Assembly (NCBI GenBank): GCA_033782935.1
Contig: JAWQEG010000630.1
Span: 2,512,501-2,576,500, forward strand
Direction of reading: 5' to 3'
DNA: 64,000 nucleotides
From: Petrolisthes cinctipes
Taxonomy: Eukaryota; Arthropoda; Malacostraca; Decapoda; Porcellanidae
The position numbers were made by a program, and so were the translations under genes. The notes below the pieces were generated by a model. It made no database searches and had not been told where the DNA came from. It saw nothing but the letters and a program-made list of their open reading frames with translations. Shown piece by piece: positions 54,598 to 64,000 of the stretch (positions are counted from its first letter, which is position 1; each line of letters opens with the position of its first letter).

Positions 54598-54774
54598 GTC
54601 CCAGAAGGTATCTGTACATGCCTACTCCGTGTTAGAGTATTTTCAAAATACAGGCCAAAAACATACTGAAAATCGATCTTTTAGGTGCCCAAAAGTCGAT
54701 ATGTGCATGCATCTTCTGTACCCGTTTATATCTCAAATTCTGGCCCTAAACACCCGAAAATTCGATATTTTGGG
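54598..54774 (+). repeat. Satellite monomer A1 (177 bp exemplar)
   Basis: A monomers are told from B by GATCTTTTAGG in the middle, AAAAGTCGATATG instead of AAAGTCAATATG, and the TGCATGCA palindrome where B has TGCATGTA. The A1 flavour has ATACAGGCCAAAAAC near position 51, TCTTCTGTACC, and TTCTGGCCCTAAACACC near the 3' end. It ends with TTCGATATTTTGGG. Confidence 0.92.
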
Positions 54775-54950
54775 GTCCCAGAAGCGATCTGTACATGCCT
54801 ACTCCGTGTTAGAGTATTTTCAAAATTCAGGCCCAAAACATGCTGAAAATCGATATTTTTGGTGCCCAAAGTCAATATGTGCATGTATCTTCTGTACCCG
54901 TTTATATCTCAAATTCAGGCTCAAAACACCCGAAAATTCAATATATTGGG
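54775..54950 (+). repeat. Satellite monomer B1 (176 bp exemplar)
   Basis: B1 has AATTCAGGCCCAAAACATGC, then ATCGATATTTTTGGTGCCC and AAAGTCAATATGTGCATG. Its 3' end has TTCAGGCTCAAAACACC and TTCAATATTTTGGGG. It is one base shorter than A because one A of the AAAAGTC run is missing. Confidence 0.92.
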
Positions 54951-55088
54951 GTCCCAGAAGCAATCTGTACAGTGCTAGAATATTTTCAAAATATAGGCTA
55001 AAAACATGCTAAAAATCGATCTTTTAGGTGCCAAAAAGTCGATATCTCAAATTCAGTCCCAAAACACCGGAAAATTCGATATTTAGGG
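54951..55088 (+). repeat. Satellite monomer C1' (138 bp, doubly deleted)
   Basis: This short monomer has AAATATAGGCTAAAAACATG and GATCTTTTAGGTGCC. It lacks two blocks relative to A/B. Ten bases (ATGCCTACTC) are missing after CTGTAC, at the 54970/54971 joint. Twenty-nine bases are missing at 55042-55045, where the two ATAT copies of a full monomer have collapsed to one. About 28 C monomers in the window share the 10-bp loss, mostly of the C1 flavour. Confidence 0.92.
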
Positions 55089-55265
55089 GTCCCAGAAGCG
55101 ATCTGTACATGCCTACTCCGTGTTAGAGTATTTTCAAAATACATGCTCAAAACATACTGAAAATCGATCTTTTAGGTGCACAAAAGTCGATATGTGCATG
55201 CATCTTCAGTACCCGTTTATATCTCAAATTCAGGCTCAAAACACCCGAAAATTCAATATTTTGGG
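55089..55265 (+). repeat. Satellite monomer A2 (177 bp exemplar)
   Basis: A2 differs from A1 by ATACATGCTCAAAACATAC, by GTGCACAAAAGTCG instead of GTGCCCAAAAGTCG, and by TCTTCAGTACC instead of TCTTCTGTACC. Its 3' quarter (TTCAGGCTCAAAACACC, TTCAATATTTTGGGG) is B-like, so A2 may itself be an old A/B recombinant. It nearly always follows a C1-type monomer. Confidence 0.9.
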
Positions 55266-55441
55266 GTCCCAGAAGCAATCTGTACATGCCTACTCAGTGT
55301 TAGAGTATTTTCAAAATACAGGCCCAAAACATGCTGAAAATCGATATTTTAGATGCCCAAAGTCAATATGTGCATGTATCTTCTGTACCCGTTTATATCT
55401 CAAATTCAGGCTCAAAACACCCGAAAATTCAATATTTTGGG
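55266..55441 (+). repeat. Satellite monomer B2 (176 bp exemplar)
   Basis: B2 shares the B backbone but has CTACTCAGTGTTAGAG, ATACAGGCCCAAAACATGC and GATATTTTAGATGCCC in place of the B1 GATATTTTTGGTGCCC. A sub-variant with GATATTATAGATGCCG occurs at several sites, for example 5085 and 6224. Confidence 0.9.
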
Positions 55442-55589
55442 GTCCCAGAAGCAATCTGTACATGCCTACACAGTGCTAGAATATTTTCAAAATATAGGCT
55501 AAAAACATGCTAAAAATCGACATTTTAGGTGCCAAAAAATCGATATCTCAAATTCAGTCCCAAAACACCCGAAAATTCGATATTTAGAG
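55442..55589 (+). repeat. Satellite monomer C2 (148 bp exemplar)
   Basis: C2 carries CCTACACAGTGCTAGAAT, ATCGACATTTTAGGTGCC and AAAAAATCGATATCTC, ending in CGATATTTAGAGG. Like C1 it lacks the 29-bp segment between the two ATAT copies, but it normally keeps the 10-bp ATGCCTACAC block. It is normally followed by an A1 monomer. Confidence 0.9.
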
Positions 55590-57063
55590 GTCCCAGAAGG
55601 TATCTGTACATGCCTACTCAGTGTTAGAGTATTTTCAAAATACAGGCCAAAAACATACTGAAAATCGATCTTTTAGGTGCCCAAAAGTCGATATGTGCAT
55701 GCATCTTCTGTACCCGTTTATATCTCAAATTCTGGCCCTAAACACCCGAAAATTCGATATTTTGGGGTCCCAGAAGCGATCTGTACATGCCTAATCCGTG
55801 TTAGAGTATTTTCAAAATTCAGGACCAAAACATGCTGAAAATCGATATTTTTGGTGCCCAAAGTCAATATGTGCATGTATCTTCTGTACCCGTTTATATC
55901 TCAAATTCAGGCTCAAAACACCCGAAAATTCAATATTTTGGGGTCCCAGAAGCAATCTGTACATGCGTACTCAGTGCTAGAATATTTTCAAAATATAGGC
56001 TAAAAACATGCTAAAAATCGATCTTTTAGGTGCCAAAAAGTCGAGATCTCAAATTCAGTCCCAAAACACCCGAAAATTCGATATTTAGGGGTCCCAGAAG
56101 CGATCTGTACATGCCTACTCAGTGTTAGAGTATTTTCAAAATACAGGCCCAAAACATGCTGAAAATCGATATTTTAGATGCCCAAAGTCAATATGTGCAT
56201 GTATCTTCTGTACCCGTTTATATCTCAAATTCAGGCTCAAAACACCCGAAAATTCAATATTTTGAGGTCCCAGAAGCAATCTGTACATGCCTACACAGTG
56301 CTAGAATATTTTCAAAATATAGGCTAAAAACATGCTAAAAATCGACATTTTAGGTGCCAAAAAATTGATATCTCAAATTCAGTCCCAAAACACCCGAAAA
56401 TTCGATATTTAGGGGTCCCAGAAGCTATCTGTACATGCCTACTCCGTGTTAGAGTATTTTCAAAATACATGCTCAAAACATACTGAAAATCGATCTTTTA
56501 GGTGCACAAAAGTCGATATGTGCATGCATCTTCAGTACCCGTTTATATCTCAAATTCAGGCTCAAAACACCCGAAAATTCAATATTTTGGGGTCCCAGAA
56601 GCAATCTGTACATGCGTACTCAGTGCTAGAATATTTTCAAAATATAGGCTAAAAACATGCTAAAAATCGATCTTTTAGGTGCCAAAAAGTCGAGATCTCA
56701 AATTCAGTCCCAAAACACCCGAAAATTCGATATTTAGGGGTCCCAGAAGCGATCTGTACATGCCTACTCAGTGTTAGAGTATTTTCAAAATACAGGCCCA
56801 AAACATGCTGAAAATCGATATTTTAGATGCCCAAAGTCAATATGTGCATGTATCTTCTGTACCCGTTTATATCTCAAATTCAGGCTCAAAACACCCGAAA
56901 ATTCAATATTTTGGGGTCCCAGAAGCAATCTGTACATGCCTACACAGTGATAGAATATTTTCAAAATATAGGCTAAAAACATGCTAAAAATCGACATTTT
57001 AGGTGCCAAAAAATCGATATCTCAAATTCAGTCCCAAAACACCCGAAAATTCGATATTTAGAG
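55590..57063 (+). repeat. Trimer followed by B-C, A-C, B-C dimers
   Basis: Units start at 55590 (501), 56091 (324), 56415 (325) and 56740 (324). The rare CATGCGTACTCAG and GTCGAGATCTC occur in the C monomers near 55961 and 56610, 649 bp apart, so a C plus B-C-A unit was duplicated. The same markers recur near 60922, 4,961 bp from the first. Confidence 0.85.
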
Positions 57064-60000
57064 GTCCCAGAAGGTATCTGTACATGCCTACTCCGTGTTA
57101 GAGTATTTTCAAAATACAGGCCAAAAACATACTGAAAATCGATCTTTTAGGTGCCCAAAAGTCGATATGTGCATGCATCTTCTGTACCCGTTTATATCTC
57201 AAATTCTGGCCCTAAACACCCGAAAATTCGATATTTTGGGGTCCCAGAAGCGATCTGTACATGCCTACTCCGTTTTAGAGTATTTTCAAAATTCAGGCCC
57301 AAAACATGCTGAAAATCGATATTTTTGGTGCCCAAAGTCAATATGTGCATGTATCTTCTGTACCCGTTTATATCTCAAATTCAGGCTCAAAACACCCGAA
57401 AAATCAATATTTTGGGGTCCCAGAAGCAATCTGTACATGCCTACTCAGTGCTAAAATATTTTCAAAATATAGGCTAAAAACATGCTAAAAATCGATCTTT
57501 TAGGTGCCAAAAAGTCAATATCTCAAATTCAGTCCCAAACCACCCGAAAATTCGATATTTAGGGGTCCCAGAAGCGATCTGTACATGCCTACTCCGTGTT
57601 AGAGTATTTTCAAAATACATGCTCAAAACATACTGAAAATCGATCTTTTAGGTGCACAAAAGTCGATATGTGCATGCATCTTCTGTACCCGTTTATATCT
57701 CAAATTCTGGCCCTAAACACCCGAAAATTCGATATTTTGGGGTCCCAGAAGCGATCTGTACATGCCTACTCCGTGTTAGAGTATTTTCAAAATTCAGGCC
57801 CAAAACATGCTGAAAATCGATATTTTTGGTGCCCAAAGTCAATATGTGCATGTATCTTCTGTACCCGTTTATATCTCAAATTCAGGCTCAAAACACCCGA
57901 AAATTCAATATTTTGGGGTCCCAGAAGCAATCTGTACATGCCTACTCAGTGCTAGAATATTTTCAAAATATAGGCTAAAAACATGCTAAAAATCGATCTT
58001 TTAGGTGCCAAAAAGTCAATATCTCAAATTCAGTCCCAAAACACCCGAAAATTCGATATTTAGGGGTCCCAGAAGGTATCTGTACATGCCTACTCCGTGT
58101 TAGAGTATTTTCAAAATACAGGCCAAAAACATACTGAAAATCGATCTTTTAGGTGCCCAAAAGTCGATATGTGCATGCATCTTCTGTACCCGTTTATATC
58201 TCAAATTCTGGCCCTAAACACCAGAAAATTCGATATTTTGGGGTCCCAGAAGCGATCTGTACATGCCTACTCCGTGTTAGAGTATTTTCAAAATTCAGGC
58301 CCAAAACATGTTGAAAATCGATATTTTTGGTGCCCAAAGTCAATATGTGCATGTATCTTCTGTACCCGTTTATATCTCAAATTCAGGCTAAAAACACCCG
58401 AAAATTCAATATTTTGGGGTCCCAGAAGCAATCTGTAAAGTGCTAGAATATTTTCAAAATATAGGCTAAAAACATGCTAAAAATCGATCTTTTAGGTGCC
58501 AAAAAGTCGATATCTCAAATTCAGTCCCAAAACACCCGAAAATTCGATATTTAGGGGTCCCAGAAGCGATCTGTACATGCCTACTCCGTGTTAGAGTATT
58601 TTCAAAATACATGCTCAAAACATACTGAAAATCGATCTTTTAGGTGCACAAAAGTCGATATGTGCATGCATCTTCAGTACCCGTTTATATCTCAAATTCA
58701 GGCTCAAAACACCCGAAAATTCAATATTTTGGGGTCCCAGAAGCAATCTGTACATGCCTACTCAGTGTTAGAGTATTTTCAAAATACAGGCCCAAAACAT
58801 GCTGAAAATCGATATTTTAGATGCCCAAAGTCAATATGTGCATGTATCTTCTGTACCCGTTTATATCTCAAATTCAGGCTCAAAACACCCGAAAATTCAA
58901 TATTTTGGGGTCCCAGAAGCAATCTGTACATGCCTACACAGTGATAGAATATTTTCAAAATATAGGCTAAAAACATGCTAAAAATCGACATTTTAGGTGC
59001 CAAAAAATCGATATCTCAAATTCAGTCCCAAAACACCCGAAAATTCGATATTTAGAGGTCCCAGAAGGTATCTGTACATGCCTACTCCGTGTTAGAGTAT
59101 TTTCAAAATACAGGCCAAAAACATACTGAAAATCGATCTTTTAGGTGCCCAAAAGTCGATATGTGCATGCATCTTCTGTACCCGTTTATATCTCAAATTC
59201 TGGCCCTAAACACCCGAAAATTCGATATTTTGGGGTCCCAGAAGCGATCTGTACATGCCTACTCCGTGTTAGAGTATTTTCAAAATTCAGGCCCAAAACA
59301 TGCTGAAAATCGATATTTTTGGTGCCCAAAGTCAATATGTGCATGTATCTTCTGTACCCGTTTATATCTCAAATTCAGGCTCAAAACACCCGAAAATTCA
59401 ATATTTTGGGGTCCCAGAAGCAATCTGTACATGCCTACTCAGTGCTAGAATATTTTCAAAATATAGGCTAAAAACATGCTAAAAATCGATCTTTTAGGTG
59501 CCAAAAAGTCAATATCTCAAATTCAGTCCCAAACCACCCGAAAATTCGATATTTAGGGGTCCCAGAAGCGATCTGTACATGCCTACTCCGTGTTAGAGTA
59601 TTTTCAAAATACATGTTCAAAACATACTGAAAATCGATCTTTTAGGTGCACAAAAGTCGATATGTGCATGCATCTTCAGTACCCGTTTATATCTCAAATT
59701 CAGGCTCAAAACACCCGAAAATTCAATATTTTGGGGTCCCAGAAGCAATCTGTACATGCCTACTCAGTGTTAGAGTATTTTCAAAATACAGGCCCAAAAC
59801 ATGCTGAAAATCGATATTTTTGGTGCCCAAAGTCAATATGTGCATGTATCTTCTTTACCCGTTTATATCTCAAATTCAGGCTCAAAACACCCGAAAATTC
59901 AATATTTTGGGGTTCCAGAAGCAATCTGTTCATGCCTATTCAGTGCTAGAATATTTTCAAAATATAGGCTAAAAACATGCTAAAAATCGATCTTTTAGGT

Positions 60001-61051
60001 GCCAAAAAGTCAATATCTCAAATTCAGTCCCAAACCACCCGAAAATTCGATATTTAGGGGTCCCAGAAGCGATCTGTACATGCCTACTCCGTGTTAGAGT
60101 ATTTTCAAAATACATGCTCAAAACATACTGAAAATCGATCTTTTAGGTGCACAAAAGTCGATATGTGCATGCATCTTCTGTACCCGTTTATATCTCAAAT
60201 TCTGGCCCTAAACACCCGAAAATTCGATATTTTTGGGTCCCAGAAGCGATCTGTACATGCCTACTCCGTGTTAGAGTATTTTCAAAATTCAGGCCCAAAA
60301 CATGCTGAAAATCGATATTTTTGGTGCCCAAAGTCAATATGTGCATGTATCTTCTGTACCCGTTTATATCTCAAATTCAGGCTCAAAACACCCGAAAATT
60401 CAATATTTTGGGGTCCCAGAAGCAATCTGTACAGTGCTAGAATATTTTCAAAATATAGGCTAAAAACATGCTAAAAATCGATCTTTTAGGTGCCAAAAAG
60501 TCAATATCTCAAATTCAGTCCCAAAACACCCGAAAATTCGATATTTAGGGGTCCCAGAAGCGATCTGTACATGCCTACTCCGTGTTAGAGTATTTTCAAA
60601 ATACATGCTCAAAACATACTGAAAATCGATCTTTTAGGTGCACAAAAGTCGATATGTGCATGCATCTTCAGTACCCGTTTATATCTCAAATTCAGGCTCA
60701 AAACACCCGAAAATTCAATATTTTGGGGTCCCAGAAGCAATCTGTACATGCCTACTCAGTGTTAGAGTATTTTCAAAATACAGGCCCAAAACATGCTGAA
60801 AATCGATATTTTAGATGCCCAAAGTCAATATGTGCATGTATCTTCTGTACCCGTTTATATCTCAAATTCAGGCTCAAAACACCCGAAAATTCAATATTTT
60901 GGGGTCCCAGAAGCAATCTGTACATGCGTACTCAGTGCTAGAATATTTTCAAAATATAGGCTAAAAACATGCTAAAAATCGATCTTTTAGGTGCCAAAAA
61001 GTCGAGATCTCAAATTCAGTCCCAAAACACCCGAAAATTCGATATTTAGGG
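57064..61051 (+). repeat. Eight regular trimers
   Basis: Trimers start at 57064, 57565, 58066 (491), 58557, 59058, 59559, 60060 (491) and 60551. Segments around 56740-57564 and 58734-59558 match at a 1,994-bp offset, sharing CAGTGATAGAAT and CCCAAACCACCCG. Several C1 monomers here have AAAAAGTCAATATCTC in place of GTCGATATC. Confidence 0.87.
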
Positions 61052-62024
61052 GTCCCAGAAGAGATCTGTACATGCCTACTCAGTGTTAGAGTATTTTCAA
61101 AATACAGGCCCAAAACATGCTGAAAATCGATATTTTAGATGCCCAAAGTCAATATGTGCATGTATCTTCTGTACCCGTTTATATCTCAAATTCAGGCTCA
61201 AAACACCCGAAAATTCAATATTTTGAGGTCCCAGAAGCAATCTGTACATGCCTACACAGTGCTAGAATATTTTCAAAATATAGGCTAAAAACATGCTAAA
61301 AATCGACATTTTAGGTGCCAAAAAATTGATATCTCAAATTCAGTCCCAAAACACCCGAAAATTCGATATTTAGGGGTCCCAGAAGCGATCTGTACATGCC
61401 TACTCCGTGTTAGAGTATTTTCAAAATACATGCTCAAAACATACTGAAAATCGATCTTTTAGGTGCACAAAAGTCGATATGTGCATGCATCTTCAGTACC
61501 CGTTTATATCTCAAATTCAGGCTCAAAACACCCGAAAATTCAATATTTTGGGGTCCCAGAAGCAATCTGTACATGCCTACACAGTGCTAGAATATTTTCA
61601 AAATATAGGCTAAAAACATGCTAAAAATCGACATTTTAGGTGCCAAAAAATCGATATCTCAAATTCAGTCCCAAAACACCCGAAAATTATATATTTAGAG
61701 GTCCCAGAAGGTATCTGTACATGCCTACTCCGTCTTAGATTATTTTCAAAATTTAGGCCCAAAACATGCTGAAAATCGATATTTTTGGTGCCCAAAGTCA
61801 ATATGTGCATGTATCTTCTGTACCCGTTTATATCTCAAATTCAGGCTCAAAAAACCCGAAAATTCAATATTTTGGGGTCCCTGAAGCAATCTGTACATGC
61901 CTACTCAGTGCTAGAATATTTTCAAAATATAGGCTAAAAACATGCTAAAAATCGATCTTTTAGGTGCCAAAAAGTCGATATCTCAAATTCAGTCCCAAAA
62001 CACCCGAAAATTCGATATTTAGTG
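61052..62024 (+). repeat. B-C, A-C, B-C dimer block
   Basis: Dimers start at 61052 (B2-C2), 61376 (A2-C2) and 61701 (B1-C1). The first matches 56091-56414, including TTTTGAGGTCCCAG and AAAAAATTGATATC. The last has private changes, including CCGTCTTAGATT, AAAATTATATATTTAG and GGTCCCTGAAGC. Confidence 0.84.
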
Positions 62025-64000
62025 GTCCATGAAGCGATCTGTACATGCCTACTCCGTGTTAGAGTATTTTCAAAATACATGCTCAAAACATACTGAAAAT
62101 CGATCTTTTAGGTGCACAAAAGTCGATATGTGCATGCATTTTCAGTACCCGTTTATATCTCAAATTCAGGCTCAAAACACCCGAAAATTCAATATTTTGG
62201 GGTCCCAGAAGCAATCTGTACATGCCTACTCAGTGTTAGAGTATTTTCAAAATACAGGCCCAAAACATGCTGAAAATCGATATTTTAGATGCCCAAAGTC
62301 AATATGTGCATGTATCTTCTGTACCCGTTTATATCTCAAATTCAGGCTCAAAACACCCGAAAATTCAATATTTTGGAGTCCCAGAAGCAAACTGTACATG
62401 CCTACTCAGTGCTAGAATATTTTCAAAATATAGGCTAAAAACATGCTTAAAATCGATCTTTTAGGTGCCAAAAAGTCGATATCTCAAATTCAGTCCCAAA
62501 ACACCCGAAAATTCGATATTTAGGGGTCCCAGAAGCGATCTGTACATGCCTACTCCGTGTTAGAGTATTTTCAAAATACATGCTCAAAACATACTGAAAA
62601 TCGATCTTTTAGGTGCACAAAAGTCGATATGTGCATGCATCTTCAGTACCCGTTTATATCTCAAATTCAGGCTCAAAACACCCGAAAATTCAATATTTTG
62701 GGGTCCCAGAAGCAATCTGTACATGCCTACTCAGTGTTAGAGTATTTTCAAAATACAGGCCCAAAACATGCTGAAAATCGTTATTTTAGATGCCCAAAGT
62801 CAATTTGTGCATGTATCTTCTGTACCCGTTTATATCTCAAATTCAGGCTCAAAACACCCGAAAATTCAATATTTTGGGGTCCCAGAAGCAATCTGTACAT
62901 GCCTACACAGTGCTAGAATATTTTCAAAATATAGGCTAAAAACATGCTAAAAATCGACATTTTAGGTGCCAAAAAATCGATATCTCAAATTCAGTCCCAA
63001 AACACCCGAAAATTCGATATTTAGAGGACCTAGAAGGTATCTGTACATGCCTACTCCGTGTTAGAGTATTTTAGAAATACAGGCCAAAAACATACTGAAA
63101 ATCGATCTCTTAGGTGCCCAAAAGTCGATATGTGCATGCATCTTCTGTACCCGTTTATATCTCAAATTCTGGCTCTAAACACCCAAAAATTCGATATTTT
63201 GGGGTCCCAGAAGCGATCTGTACATGCCTACTCCGTGTTAGAGTATTTTCAAAATTCAGGCCCAAAACATGCTGAAAATCGATATTTTTGGTGCCCAAAG
63301 TCAATATGTGCATGTATCTTCTGTACCCGTTTATATCTCAAATTCAGGCTCAAAACACCCGAAAATTCAATATTTTGGGGTCCCAGAAGCAATCTGTACA
63401 GTGCTAGAATATTTTCAAAAAAAAAGCTAAAAACATGCTAAAAATCGATCTTTTAGGTGCCAAAAAGTCGATATCTCAAATTCAGTCCCAAAACACCCGA
63501 AAATTCGATATTTAGGGGTCCCAGAAGCGATCTGTACATGTATACTCCGTGTTAGAGTATTTTCAAAATACATGCTCAAAACATACTGAAAATCGATCTT
63601 TTAGGTGCACAAAAGTCGATATGTGCATGCATCTTCAGTACCCGTTTATATCTCAAATTCAGGCTCAAAACACCCGAAAATTCAATATTTTGGGGTCCCA
63701 GAAGCAAACTGTACATGCCTACTCAGTGTTAGAGTATTTTCAAAATACAGGCCCAAAACATGCTGAAAATCGATATTTTAGATGCCCAAACTCAATATGT
63801 GCATGTATCTTCTGTACCCGTTTATATCTCAAATTCAGGCTCAAAACACCAGAAAATTCAATATTTTGGGGTCCCAGAAGCAATCTGTACATGCCTACAC
63901 AGTGCTAGAATATTTTCAAAATATAGGCTAAAAACATGCTAAAAATCGACATTTTAGGTGCCAAAAAATCGATATCTCAAATTCAGTCCCAAAACACCCG
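62025..64000 (+). repeat. Four trimers, the last cut by the window edge
   Basis: Trimers start at 62025, 62526, 63027 (491) and 63518. The final C2 starts near 63871 and is cut after about 130 of its 148 bases, so the array continues to the right. The C' of the 63027 unit has a TTTTCAAAAAAAAAGC run at about 63413 instead of TTTTCAAAATATAGGC. Confidence 0.87.

Larger units (their letters stand above)
54598..55589 (+). repeat. Reference hexamer A1-B1-C1'-A2-B2-C2 (992 bp)
   Basis: This is the cleanest example of the full repeat period: a 491-bp trimer (A1 177, B1 176, C1 with the 10-bp deletion 138) followed by a 501-bp trimer (A2 177, B2 176, C2 148). The joints carry diagnostic bases. C1 ends in TTAGGGG and leads into an A monomer starting with AGAAGCGATC; C2 ends in TTAGAGG and leads into one starting with AGAAGGTATC. 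Because C1 is normally followed by A2 and C2 by A1, the true repeat unit is a hexamer, not a trimer. The same layout recurs at 58066-59057. Confidence 0.9.
1..64000 (+). repeat. Satellite DNA array with A-B-C higher-order repeat, whole window
   Basis: The window is an uninterrupted head-to-tail array of about 385 monomers in one orientation. Monomers begin at a recurring GTCCCAGAAG and measure 177 (A), 176 (B) or 148 (C) bp, with a 138-bp C variant. The dominant spacing between equivalent A monomers is 501 bp (A+B+C) or 491 bp; dimers of 324-325 bp, tetramers of 676-677 bp and rarer forms interrupt it. A and B exemplars differ at roughly a dozen positions (about 93% identity by eye), whereas equivalent positions in successive trimers are usually nearly identical, which is the signature of a homogenised higher-order repeat. 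No unique DNA, transposon or inversion is visible, and both array edges lie outside the window. This resembles eukaryotic centromeric or pericentromeric satellite; the species and centromere function are inference. Confidence 0.97.

Noticed and set aside
54598..54774. CENP-B box.
   Set aside because: The nearest candidate, TTCGATATTTTGGGG at the monomer end, lacks the central A and the CGGG of the required pattern. The reverse-strand candidate beginning CCCGAAAATTCG also fails at the required T and CGAA positions.
32..63942. Recurring open frames of 60-165 codons on both strands (for example 27088-27570, 44221-44718 and 49498-49971).
   Set aside because: They repeat with the monomer, run in overlapping frames through the same bases, mostly begin at GTG or at an ATG in the repeated CATGCTGAAA, and have no recognisable domain. 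Differences between copies show no codon-position pattern. They are by-products of the repeat.
1..64000. CRISPR array.
   Set aside because: The repeats are contiguous with no unique spacers, and units are 138-177 bp long, far above CRISPR repeat length. No cas-like gene is present.
1..64000. Ribosomal DNA intergenic spacer subrepeats.
   Set aside because: No rRNA gene sequence or promoter-like unit occurs in 64 kb, and spacer subrepeat blocks are usually interrupted by rRNA genes well within this length.
1..64000. tRNA or other Pol III genes repeated per monomer.
   Set aside because: No GGTTCGANNCC-type B box and no cloverleaf-capable segment was seen in the consensus. GGTTCCAG variants are sporadic single-base changes of GGTCCCAG.
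1..64000. Naming a species or a known satellite family.
   Set aside because: The consensus does not match a satellite I can recall with confidence. Monomer length alone is shared by many unrelated plant and animal satellites.

Overview
The whole 64 kb window is one head-to-tail satellite DNA array. I see no supportable protein-coding gene, RNA gene, transposon, CRISPR array or unique-sequence island. Every monomer points the same way on the + strand and the array runs off both ends. About 385 monomers can be tiled from end to end using the recurring GTCCCAGAAG start. Composition is AT-rich: one A monomer counts to about 41% GC and a C monomer to about 35%. The monomer length near 176 bp, the higher-order structure and the absence of genes point to a eukaryotic centromeric or pericentromeric satellite. 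A plant is plausible, but I do not recognise the family and cannot name the organism.

The structure is nested. (1) The ~176-bp monomer is itself two related half-units of about 88 bp. (2) There are three monomer classes: A (177 bp), B (176 bp) and C (148 bp, which lost 29 bp between two ATAT copies). They form an A-B-C trimer of 501 bp, or 491 bp when C also carries a 10-bp deletion. (3) Two trimer flavours exist (A1-B1-C1 and A2-B2-C2). C1 is normally followed by A2 and C2 by A1, so the full period is a hexamer of about 992-1,002 bp; 54598-55589 is a clean example. (4) Above this lie recent segmental copies. They include three back-to-back copies of a 1,964-bp, 12-monomer unit (34440-40331), a 2,435-bp pair 2,780 bp apart, a 1,566-bp pair 2,670 bp apart, and several smaller haplotype copies.

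Region by region: 1-9278 is mostly canonical trimers with a B expansion at 1995-2837 and dimers at 5331-6793. 9279-18288 is rich in A-C and B-C dimers and holds the 2,435-bp pair. 18289-24822 holds the 1,566-bp pair, a lone A monomer and hybrid monomers. 24823-34439 mixes trimers and dimers, including a 649-bp B-C-A-C tandem pair. 34440-42652 is the 1,964-bp amplification plus a diverged fourth copy. 42653-53606 carries a haplotype copied three times and several A-B-B forms. 53607-64000 is the most regular hexamer stretch, interrupted by B-C/A-C dimers.

No genes act together here. The possible biology is chromatin-level: phased A/T tracts, a short dyad at the ATCGAT site in every monomer, and turnover by unequal exchange. 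Open frames of 60-165 codons recur throughout, but they are by-products of the repeat. Identities are by-eye estimates, and boundaries were read from positions where neighbouring copies first differ.
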